Assembly: GCF_017114825.1 (NCBI RefSeq)
Contig: NZ_JADEVO010000028.1
Location: 1-64,000, forward strand
Direction: 5' to 3'
Source: Pseudomonas gregormendelii
Lineage (GTDB): Bacteria > Pseudomonadota > Gammaproteobacteria > Pseudomonadales > Pseudomonadaceae
Length of the DNA: 64,000 nucleotides
Below, piece by piece: positions 58,094 to 64,000 of this stretch (position 1 is its first letter; every line of letters begins with the position of its first letter). The notes below the pieces were generated by a model that was not told the origin of the DNA, did not search any database, and saw only the letters and a list, made by a program, of their open reading frames with translations. The position numbers and the translations under genes are program-made.

Positions 58094-59830
58094 ATGAAAG
58101 ACACCATTCGCCAGCTGATCCAACAAGCCATCACCCAACTCGTCAACGAAGGTGTGTTGCCTGAAGGCCTGTCGCCGGCGATCCAGGTGGAAAACTCCCG
58201 CGACAAGAAGAACGGCGACTTCGCCAGCAACATCGCCATGATGCTGGCCAAACCGGCAGGCATGAAGCCCCGCGACCTGGCGGAAAAAATCATCGCCGCG
58301 CTGCCATCCGATGAAAACATCACCAAGACCGAAATCGCCGGCCCGGGCTTCCTGAACTTCTTCCAGAACACCCAGGCCCTGGCCTCGCGGCTTGACGCGG
58401 CCTTGGCAGACGCAAACATCGGTGTGCGCAAGGCAGGCCCGACCCAACGCACCGTGGTCGACCTGTCCGCGCCCAACCTCGCCAAGGAAATGCACGTCGG
58501 CCATTTGCGCTCGACCATCATTGGCGACGGCGTGGCTCGCGTCCTGGAGTTCCTCGGCGACGACGTGATCCGTCAGAACCACGTTGGCGACTGGGGCACC
58601 CAGTTCGGCATGTTGATGGCTTATCTGCAGGAAAACCCGATTACCAGCGACGAACTGTCGGACCTGGAAAACTTCTACCGCGCCGCCAAGGGCCGTTTCG
58701 ACGAATCCGAAGAGTTCGCCGACCGTGCCCGCGGCCTGGTGGTCAAGCTGCAAGCCGGCGACCCGGAATGCCTGGCGTTGTGGACCAAGTTCAAAGACAT
58801 CTCCTTGTCCCACTGCCAGAAAATCTACGAGTTGCTGAACGTCAAGCTGACCATGGCCGACGTGATGGGCGAAAGCGCCTACAACGACGACCTGATCAAC
58901 GTGGTCAACGACCTCAAGGCTGCCGGCATGCTGGTGGAGAGCAACGGCGCCCAGTGCGTGTTCCTCGACGAATTCAAAAACGCCGACGGCGACCCGCTGC
59001 CGGTGATCATCGTCAAGGCCGATGGCGGCTACCTGTACGCCACCACCGACCTGGCGGCCGTGCGCTATCGCAGCGGCAAGCTCAAGGCTGATCGCGCCCT
59101 GTACTTCGTCGACCAGCGCCAGGCCCTGCACTTCCAGCAAGTGTTCGCCGTGGCCCGCAAGGCCGGCTTCGTGACCCATCCGATGGAAATGGAACACATG
59201 GGCTTCGGCACCATGAACGGCGCTGACGGCCGTCCATTCAAGACCCGCGATGGCGGCACCGTGAAACTGATCGACCTGCTGACCGAGGCCCAGGAACGCG
59301 CCTACACCCTGGTCAAGGACAAGAACCCGGAGCTGGCCGAAACCGAGCTGCGCAACATCGCCAAGGTGGTGGGCATCGGCGCGGTAAAATACGCCGACCT
59401 GTCCAAGCACCGCACCAGCGACTACAGCTTCAACTTCGACCTGATGCTGAATTTCGAAGGCAACACCGCGCCGTACCTGCTGTACGCGTACACCCGCGTG
59501 GCTGGCGTGTTCCGCAAGCTGGGCAAGGATTTCAGCGAAGTCGAAGGCCAGATCACCCTGGAAGCCGTCCATGAGCACGAACTGGCGGCCAAGCTGGCGC
59601 AGTTCGGTGAAGTCCTCAATAACGTTTGCGACAAAGGCACGCCGCACATTCTGTGCACCTACCTGTACGATGTCGCGGGCCTGTTCTCCAGCTTCTACGA
59701 GAACTGCCCGATTCTCAGCGCCGAAACCCCGGCGCAAATGCAGAGCCGCCTGCGCCTCGCCGCGCTGACCGGTCGCACTCTCAAGCAAGGCCTGGAACTC
59801 TTGGGTCTGGAAACTCTGGAGCGTATGTAA
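58094..59830 (+). CDS. argS: Arginyl-tRNA synthetase
   Basis: A 578-residue class I synthetase. The HIGH-type motif is AKEMHVGHLRSTIIGD; the N-terminal additional domain and the C-terminal DALR anticodon-binding domain (from about YLLYAYTRVAGVFRKLG) are present. It charges tRNA-Arg with arginine. The start at 58094 (MKDTIRQLIQQ) follows AAAGAGAGCATC; a long in-frame extension upstream has no family similarity. The next gene starts one base after its stop. Confidence 0.97.
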   Translation: MKDTIRQLIQQAITQLVNEGVLPEGLSPAIQVENSRDKKNGDFASNIAMMLAKPAGMKPRDLAEKIIAALPSDENITKTEIAGPGFLNFFQNTQALASRLDAALADANIGVRKAGPTQRTVVDLSAPNLAKEMHVGHLRSTIIGDGVARVLEFLGDDVIRQNHVGDWGTQFGMLMAYLQENPITSDELSDLENFYRAAKGRFDESEEFADRARGLVVKLQAGDPECLALWTKFKDISLSHCQKIYELLNVKLTMADVMGESAYNDDLINVVNDLKAAGMLVESNGAQCVFLDEFKNADGDPLPVIIVKADGGYLYATTDLAAVRYRSGKLKADRALYFVDQRQALHFQQVFAVARKAGFVTHPMEMEHMGFGTMNGADGRPFKTRDGGTVKLIDLLTEAQERAYTLVKDKNPELAETELRNIAKVVGIGAVKYADLSKHRTSDYSFNFDLMLNFEGNTAPYLLYAYTRVAGVFRKLGKDFSEVEGQITLEAVHEHELAAKLAQFGEVLNNVCDKGTPHILCTYLYDVAGLFSSFYENCPILSAETPAQMQSRLRLAALTGRTLKQGLELLGLETLERM

Positions 59831-59831
59831 G

Positions 59832-60539
59832 TTGGCTGCCAAGAAAAAACCTGCACCCAAGCGTGGCGCCAGCCGTTACCAGGCACCTGCCAAGCAACCG
59901 ATCCCGGGATGGCTGTGGATGGCCATCGGCCTGACGGTCGGTGCGTTCATTGTATTCCTGATGAAACTGGAGCCTGGCAAAGGCAGCGAGAGCGTCAAGC
60001 GCGAGAAGATTGAGCAACAGAAAGCCACCCGGATCGCCGAGGCCAACAAGACCCCCCCGAGCCCGACGCAACCGGTGAAGCCAAAGTACGACTTCTACAC
60101 GTTGCTGCCGGAATCGGAAGTCATAGTGCCTGCTGATGCCGTGCCGGAAAAAACCTTGCCGACACCCCAGGTGCCCGCGATTCCGACCACTCCGGTGACG
60201 CCGGAGCAAGCCGCCAAGATCGACACTGCGCGGGCGCAGGCAGCACTGGCCGGGATTACCCCGCCACCAGCGCCGCCGGTAAGCAAGGCCGCACCGGTGA
60301 CCAAGTTCTTCCTGCAGGCCGGTTCGTTCCGCAAGGAGGCTGACGCAGACAAGGTTCGGGCGCAGATCATCCTGCTGGGCCAGGCCGTGGCGGTTGAGTC
60401 CGGCACCGTGAAGGACGAGACCTGGTACCGGGTGCTGGTCGGGCCGTTCAGCAATCGCGAACAACTGACCACCGCGCAGAAACAACTGGCGGGCAGCGGC
60501 TTCAGCAACCTGTTGTTACAACAACGCCAAAGCCGCTGA
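59832..60539 (+). CDS. FtsN-like SPOR-domain membrane protein
   Basis: A 235-residue bitopic protein. A basic cytoplasmic start (AAKKKPAPKRGASRYQ) is followed by one membrane helix (WLWMAIGLTVGAFIVFLM), a proline-rich periplasmic linker and a C-terminal SPOR domain from TKFFLQAGSFRKEADAD. It probably binds septal glycan and helps trigger constriction, as FtsN does; it matches PA5052. TTG at 59832 is the start. It is co-transcribed with argS. Confidence 0.85.
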   Translation: MAAKKKPAPKRGASRYQAPAKQPIPGWLWMAIGLTVGAFIVFLMKLEPGKGSESVKREKIEQQKATRIAEANKTPPSPTQPVKPKYDFYTLLPESEVIVPADAVPEKTLPTPQVPAIPTTPVTPEQAAKIDTARAQAALAGITPPPAPPVSKAAPVTKFFLQAGSFRKEADADKVRAQIILLGQAVAVESGTVKDETWYRVLVGPFSNREQLTTAQKQLAGSGFSNLLLQQRQSR

Positions 60540-60570
60540 GTTCGTCAGCCACACTGCGTTATCGTTTATC

Positions 60571-60667
60571 GCGGGCAAGCCTTGCTCCCAACCTGTGGTG
60601 GCAAGGTTACCCACACTGCCGAGCTCGCGCAGGAACGCACAAACCTGTGGGAGCAAGGCTTGCCAGC
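60571..60667. repeat. REP-like inverted repeat (GTGGGAGCAAGGCTTGCCAGC family)
   Basis: GCAAGCCTTGCTCCCAACCT (left) and TGTGGGAGCAAGGCTTGCCA (right) are inverted arms separated by about 45 bases, after the SPOR protein gene. Confidence 0.75.
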
Positions 60668-60733
60668 AGTGACATTTGTACCGTCATCACCACACGCGAA
60701 TCGTCCACCGCTCGTCCTCTCTCCCTCCCCGCA

Positions 60734-60761
60734 GTTGAAAAACCCGTCACCACCCCCATAT
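60734..60761 (+). promoter_or_regulatory. Heat-shock (sigma-32) promoter of hslVU
   Basis: GTTGAAA at 60734-60740, a 13-base spacer and CCCCATAT at 60754-60761 match the sigma-32 consensus (CTTGAAA / CCCCATNT) almost perfectly. The predicted start is about 40 bases before hslV. Confidence 0.88.
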
Positions 60762-60806
60762 GAGTTTCCATAAGGCATTTTCGCCCCGCTGCGTGGAGAC
60801 TCTCCC

Positions 60807-61337
60807 TTGACCACCATCGTTTCAGTTCGCCGCCACGGCAAAGTCGTCATGGGCGGCGACGGCCAGGTTTCTCTCGGCAATACCGTGATGAAAGGCAACG
60901 CGAAGAAAGTTCGTCGCCTGTACCACGGCCAGGTTATCGCCGGTTTTGCCGGGGCTACGGCTGACGCCTTCACCCTTTTCGAGCGATTTGAAGGTCAGCT
61001 TGAGAAACATCAGGGTCACCTGGTTCGCGCTGCTGTCGAACTCGCCAAAGAATGGCGTACCGACCGTACTCTGAGTCGTCTCGAAGCCATGCTGGCAGTG
61101 GCCAACAAAGATGCTTCGCTGATCATCACCGGCAACGGCGACGTGGTCGAGCCTGAAGAAGGCCTGATCGCCATGGGTTCCGGTGGCGGTTACGCCCAGG
61201 CCGCCGCAAGCGCGCTGCTGAAGAAGACCGACCTGTCTGCCCGGGAAATCGTCGAAACCGCACTCGGCATCGCTGGCGACATCTGCGTATTCACCAACCA
61301 CACCCAGACCATTGAGGAGCAGGACTGCGCCGAATAA
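60807..61337 (+). CDS. hslV: ATP-dependent protease subunit HslV
   Basis: A 176-residue threonine peptidase of the proteasome beta type. Removal of the initiator exposes Thr in TTIVSVRRHGKVVMGGDGQV, the N-terminal nucleophile. It forms a double hexamer capped by HslU and degrades misfolded and regulatory proteins. The start is TTG at 60807. A sigma-32 promoter lies upstream. hslU follows after 55 bases, which include a short GCCGAA/TTCGGC hairpin at the stop codon. Confidence 0.97.
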   Translation: MTTIVSVRRHGKVVMGGDGQVSLGNTVMKGNAKKVRRLYHGQVIAGFAGATADAFTLFERFEGQLEKHQGHLVRAAVELAKEWRTDRTLSRLEAMLAVANKDASLIITGNGDVVEPEEGLIAMGSGGGYAQAAASALLKKTDLSAREIVETALGIAGDICVFTNHTQTIEEQDCAE

Positions 61338-61392
61338 GCCTGTTTCGGCCTTTGTGCCACGGCTCATTCTTGCTTGAGGTCCGCCAATTATT

Positions 61393-62733
61393 ATGTCCAT
61401 GACTCCCCGTGAAATCGTCCACGAACTCAATCGCCATATCATCGGCCAGGACGATGCCAAACGCGCCGTCGCCATCGCCCTGCGTAATCGCTGGCGCCGG
61501 ATGCAGCTGCCCGAAGAGCTGCGCGTTGAAGTAACCCCCAAGAACATTTTGATGATCGGCCCGACCGGTGTCGGCAAGACCGAAATCGCCCGTCGCCTGG
61601 CCAAGCTCGCCAACGCGCCGTTCATCAAGGTTGAAGCGACCAAGTTCACCGAAGTCGGTTATGTCGGTCGCGATGTCGAATCGATCATTCGTGACCTGGC
61701 TGACGCCGCGATGAAACTGCTGCGCGAACAGGAAATGACCAAGGTTCGCCACCGCGCCGAAGACGCCGCCGAAGAGCGCATTCTTGACGCCCTGCTGCCA
61801 CCGGCACGCGCGGGCTTCAACAGTGACGAAGCGGCTCCGCCTGCCGACTCCAATACCCGCCAGCTGTTCCGCAAGCGCCTGCGTGAAGGCCAGCTGGATG
61901 ACAAGGAGATTGAAATCGAAGTCGCCGAAACGGCTGGCGTCGATATCTCCGCGCCGCCGGGCATGGAAGAGATGACCAACCAGCTGCAGAGCCTGTTTGC
62001 CAACATGGGCAAGGGCAAGAAAAAAGCGCGCAAGCTCAAGGTCAAGGAAGCGCTGAAACTGGTGCGCGACGAAGAGGCCGGGCGCCTGGTCAACGACGAA
62101 GAGCTCAAGGCCAAGGCCCTGGAAGCGGTTGAGCAGCACGGTATCGTGTTCATCGACGAAATCGACAAGGTCGCCAAACGCGGCAACTCCGGCGGCGTCG
62201 ATGTCTCTCGCGAAGGCGTGCAGCGCGACTTGCTGCCGCTGATCGAAGGCTGCACCGTCAATACCAAGCTGGGCATGGTCAAGACCGATCACATCCTGTT
62301 CATCGCCTCGGGTGCGTTCCACCTGAGCAAGCCGAGCGACCTGGTGCCGGAACTGCAAGGTCGCCTGCCGATCCGCGTTGAGCTCAAGGCACTGACGCCA
62401 GAAGACTTCGAGCGCATCCTCAGCGAGCCACATGCGTCCCTGACCGAGCAATATTGCGCACTGTTGAAAACCGAAGGCCTGGGTATCGAGTTCCAGCCGG
62501 ACGGGATCAAGCGCATCGCCGAGATCGCCTGGCAGGTGAATGAAAAGACCGAGAACATCGGGGCCCGTCGCTTGCACACGCTACTGGAGCGCCTGCTTGA
62601 AGAAGTGTCGTTCAGTGCCGGCGACCTCGCCAGCGCCCACGACGACAAGGTGATCATGATTGACGCCGAATACGTCAACAGCCACCTGGGCGAATTGGCG
62701 CAGAACGAAGACCTGTCCCGTTATATCCTGTAG
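61393..62733 (+). CDS. hslU: ATP-dependent protease ATPase subunit HslU
   Basis: A 446-residue AAA+ unfoldase. Walker A is IGPTGVGKTEIARRLA; the pore loop is in VEATKFTEVGYVGRDVES; Walker B is GIVFIDEIDKVAKR; the I-domain spans about residues 110-230. The C-terminal SRYIL inserts into HslV and activates it. It unfolds substrates and feeds them to HslV. Confidence 0.97.
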   Translation: MSMTPREIVHELNRHIIGQDDAKRAVAIALRNRWRRMQLPEELRVEVTPKNILMIGPTGVGKTEIARRLAKLANAPFIKVEATKFTEVGYVGRDVESIIRDLADAAMKLLREQEMTKVRHRAEDAAEERILDALLPPARAGFNSDEAAPPADSNTRQLFRKRLREGQLDDKEIEIEVAETAGVDISAPPGMEEMTNQLQSLFANMGKGKKKARKLKVKEALKLVRDEEAGRLVNDEELKAKALEAVEQHGIVFIDEIDKVAKRGNSGGVDVSREGVQRDLLPLIEGCTVNTKLGMVKTDHILFIASGAFHLSKPSDLVPELQGRLPIRVELKALTPEDFERILSEPHASLTEQYCALLKTEGLGIEFQPDGIKRIAEIAWQVNEKTENIGARRLHTLLERLLEEVSFSAGDLASAHDDKVIMIDAEYVNSHLGELAQNEDLSRYIL

Positions 62734-62748
62734 GTCACCTGCCGCCCC

Positions 62749-62834
62749 GTAGGAGCTGCCGCAGGCTGCGATCTTTTGATCTTGATTTTGGTAGAGTCAA
62801 AAATCAAAAGATCGCAGCCTGCGGCAGTTCCTAC
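62749..62834. repeat. Long REP doublet after hslU
   Basis: GTAGGAGCTGCCGCAGGCTG (62749-62768), continuing to GCGATCTTTTGAT, and the inverted copy 62803-62834 have 32-base arms with one mismatch. The arms extend well beyond the usual REP core, and the first arm ends in a T run, so it probably also ends the hslVU transcript. Confidence 0.82.
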
Positions 62835-62863
62835 AGGGTGCGTCACCCGACGGACGACCTTTC

Positions 62864-63241
62864 ATGACCCAACTCCCCACCGACATCAAGCTGCACAAAG
62901 CCTCGAAAACCCTGTCGCTGAAATACGCGTCCGGCGAGGAACATCACCTGCCCGCAGAATTCCTGCGCGTGCACTCCCCTTCCGCCGAGGTCCAGGGCCA
63001 CGGCAAACCCATCCTGCAATTTGGCAAGATCGGCGTCGGCCTGAGCAAGGTCGAACCGGCCGGTCAGTACGCACTGAAATTGACCTTCGATGACGGCCAC
63101 GACAGCGGCCTGTTCACCTGGGAATATCTGTATCAGCTGGGCGTGCGCCAGGAAGACCTCTGGAACGATTATCTTGCAGAGCTCAAGGCTGCCGGAAAAA
63201 CCCGCGACCCGAACCAATCCGTCGTCAGGCTGATGCTCTAG
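62864..63241 (+). CDS. DUF971 (gamma-butyrobetaine hydroxylase-like N-terminal domain) protein
   Basis: A 125-residue single-domain protein. The DUF971 pattern is clear: LHKASKTLSLKYASGEEHHL, AEFLRVHSPSAEVQGHG and GHDSGLFTWEYLY. The domain is the small N-terminal zinc-associated fold of gamma-butyrobetaine hydroxylases and also occurs alone in bacteria, sometimes fused to iron-sulfur assembly factors. The function is unknown. It matches PA5055 in its place between hslU and phaC1. Confidence 0.85.
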   Translation: MTQLPTDIKLHKASKTLSLKYASGEEHHLPAEFLRVHSPSAEVQGHGKPILQFGKIGVGLSKVEPAGQYALKLTFDDGHDSGLFTWEYLYQLGVRQEDLWNDYLAELKAAGKTRDPNQSVVRLML

Positions 63242-63338
63242 TCCGCACCTCTTGCTCATTAGAAGGCATTTTCTAATTTCATCTGTTTGAATGCTCCGCT
63301 CCAGGGCCGACGATTAGCCCGCTTGCGAAAAAAATTAA

Positions 63339-63422
63339 ACTCGGGTAACCAATGGAGCTGGCAAGTTCCCTGCAGTGCTCTCTGCATAAAAGCAGTGGTG
63401 CAGAACTATCGGTCACCCGAGT
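63339..63422 (+). promoter_or_regulatory. phaC1 control region: inverted repeat around a sigma-54-like site
   Basis: ACTCGGGTAACC (63339-63350) is repeated inverted as GGTCACCCGAGT (63411-63422), matching at 11 of 12 positions. Between them, TGGCAAG at 63359-63365 and CTGC at 63370-63373 have the sigma-54 -24/-12 spacing (GG, 10 bases, GC). A sigma-54 promoter has been proposed upstream of phaC1 in P. aeruginosa. A second small palindrome (CTGTGT/ACACAG) lies at 63444-63459. Confidence 0.5.
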
Positions 63423-63500
63423 AGTAGTAGTACCTGGCATTTGCTGTGTGACTACACAGCTGGACTCAGGTACTCGTCTCAGGACAATGGAGCGTCGTAG

Positions 63501-64000
63501 ATGAGTAACAAGAATAACGATGACCTGAAATCTCAGGCCTCGGAAAATACCTTGGGGCTGAATCCTGTCGTTGGACTGCGTAGAAAGGATCTTCTGGGCT
63601 CAGCTCGAATGGTGCTGACCCAAGCCATCAAACAACCGATTCACAGCGTCAAGCACGTTGCCCATTTCGGCCTCGAACTGAAGAATGTCCTGTTCGGTAA
63701 ATCCGAACTCCAGCCTGCCGGTGATGATCGCCGCTTCGCCGACCCGGCCTGGAGCCAGAACCCGCTCTACAAACGTTATCTGCAAACCTACCTGGCGTGG
63801 CGCAAGGAACTCCACGACTGGATCGACGACAGCAGCCTTTCGCCCAAGGATGTCGCCCGCGGGCACTTCGTCATCAACCTCATGACCGAGGCAATGGCTC
63901 CGACCAACAGTGCAGCCAACCCGGCGGCGGTCAAACGCTTTTTCGAAACCGGGGGCAAAAGCCTGCTCGACGGCCTCTCGCATCTGGCCAAGGACCTGGT
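63501..64000 (+). CDS. phaC1: Class II polyhydroxyalkanoate synthase PhaC1, N-terminal part
   Basis: 166 codons are visible before the window ends, out of about 560 expected. The start MSNKNNDDLKSQASENTLGL, then LNPVVGLRRKDLLGSARMVL and FADPAWSQNPLYKRYLQTYL, are typical of the medium-chain-length PHA synthases of pseudomonads; the catalytic lipase-like box lies beyond the edge. It joins 3-hydroxyacyl-CoA units into storage polyester on granules. GGAG lies eight bases before the ATG. The codons just after the start are A-rich and contain overlapping AANAANAA motifs (63507-63517), the type bound by Hfq/Crc. Confidence 0.93.
   Translation, partial: MSNKNNDDLKSQASENTLGLNPVVGLRRKDLLGSARMVLTQAIKQPIHSVKHVAHFGLELKNVLFGKSELQPAGDDRRFADPAWSQNPLYKRYLQTYLAWRKELHDWIDDSSLSPKDVARGHFVINLMTEAMAPTNSAANPAAVKRFFETGGKSLLDGLSHLAKDL
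63507..63517 (+). promoter_or_regulatory. Candidate Crc/Hfq catabolite activity motif in phaC1
   Basis: AACAAGAATAA contains two overlapping AANAANAA matches, three codons after the phaC1 start. Crc/Hfq binding to such motifs near the start represses translation; this has been described for phaC1 in P. putida. Confidence 0.6.

Noticed and set aside
57974..59860. Minus-strand open frame of ~630 codons opposite argS
   Set aside because: Antisense to a conserved synthetase, with a His/Gln/Val-rich composition typical of reverse-frame translations.
63361..63390. Sigma-70 promoter for phaC1 using CATAAA near 63384
   Set aside because: The spacing to any acceptable -35 is 19 bases or more, and the -10 is weak.
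63420..63432. GTAGTAGTAG run as a CRISPR or microsatellite array
   Set aside because: Only about four triplets; no spacer-repeat structure here or elsewhere in the window.
63430..63447. Sigma-54 site at TGGCATTTGC upstream of phaC1
   Set aside because: GG and GC are only five bases apart; ten are needed.

Overview
The window is chromosomal DNA from a Pseudomonas, most likely of the P. fluorescens group. The evidence is GC-rich coding with third-position bias, a run of genes in the same order as the P. aeruginosa core (hemE, gltD/B, damX-like, aroB, aroK, pilQPONM, ponA, malic enzyme, rpmE, priA, argS, SPOR protein, hslVU, phaC1), and many short palindromic REP-type repeats of the families seen in fluorescent pseudomonads. 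Synteny and family statements come from memory; no search was run.

Layout. (1) 1-4.9 kb is patchy accessory DNA: the end of an IS3-type element abutting a REP, a methyl-accepting chemotaxis protein gene broken by one base, a zapA/zapB-like pair away from its usual neighbours, and a second chemotaxis receptor behind a FliA promoter. (2) 5.0-13.2 kb holds cvrA (K+/H+ antiporter), a MscK-type channel, selO, a decayed higA-like antitoxin, trxC and an orphan ParA ATPase. (3) 13.6-31.7 kb is one 20-gene operon, almost every stop overlapping the next start, that encodes an aryl polyene (APE) type II polyketide pathway. It has a chain-length factor, two acyl carrier proteins, a ligase-dehydratase fusion, a second dehydratase, a ketoreductase, two ketosynthases, acyl- and glycosyltransferases, a thioesterase, LolA-like and MMPL transport parts and a lipoprotein. 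Added to these are an aromatic amino acid ammonia-lyase, a halogenase-like flavoprotein, a methyltransferase and a Kef-like membrane protein. The expected product is a lipid-anchored aryl polyene in the outer membrane, an antioxidant pigment in the described cases. (4) 31.8-34.1 kb is a divergent LysR regulator/MFS transporter pair. (5) 34.2-64 kb is core: haem and glutamate synthesis, shikimate enzymes, the type IV pilus alignment complex and secretin, cell wall synthesis, replication restart, translation, the HslVU protease and the start of the PHA synthase locus.

The aryl polyene operon is the most interesting part. Its accessory enzymes point to a modified aryl head group: the lyase has a Phe-His selectivity pair that fits neither typical HAL nor TAL, and the flavoprotein carries the WxWxIP halogenase motif and a candidate catalytic lysine. 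A REP pair sits in frame inside the signal peptide of its lipoprotein gene. Outside the operon, the clearest regulatory sites are a near-consensus heat-shock promoter before hslVU, a FliA promoter before the second chemotaxis receptor, a sigma-54-like site plus a Crc-type A-rich motif at phaC1, and two pairs of possible operators upstream of the malic enzyme gene. No tRNA, rRNA or CRISPR array was seen.
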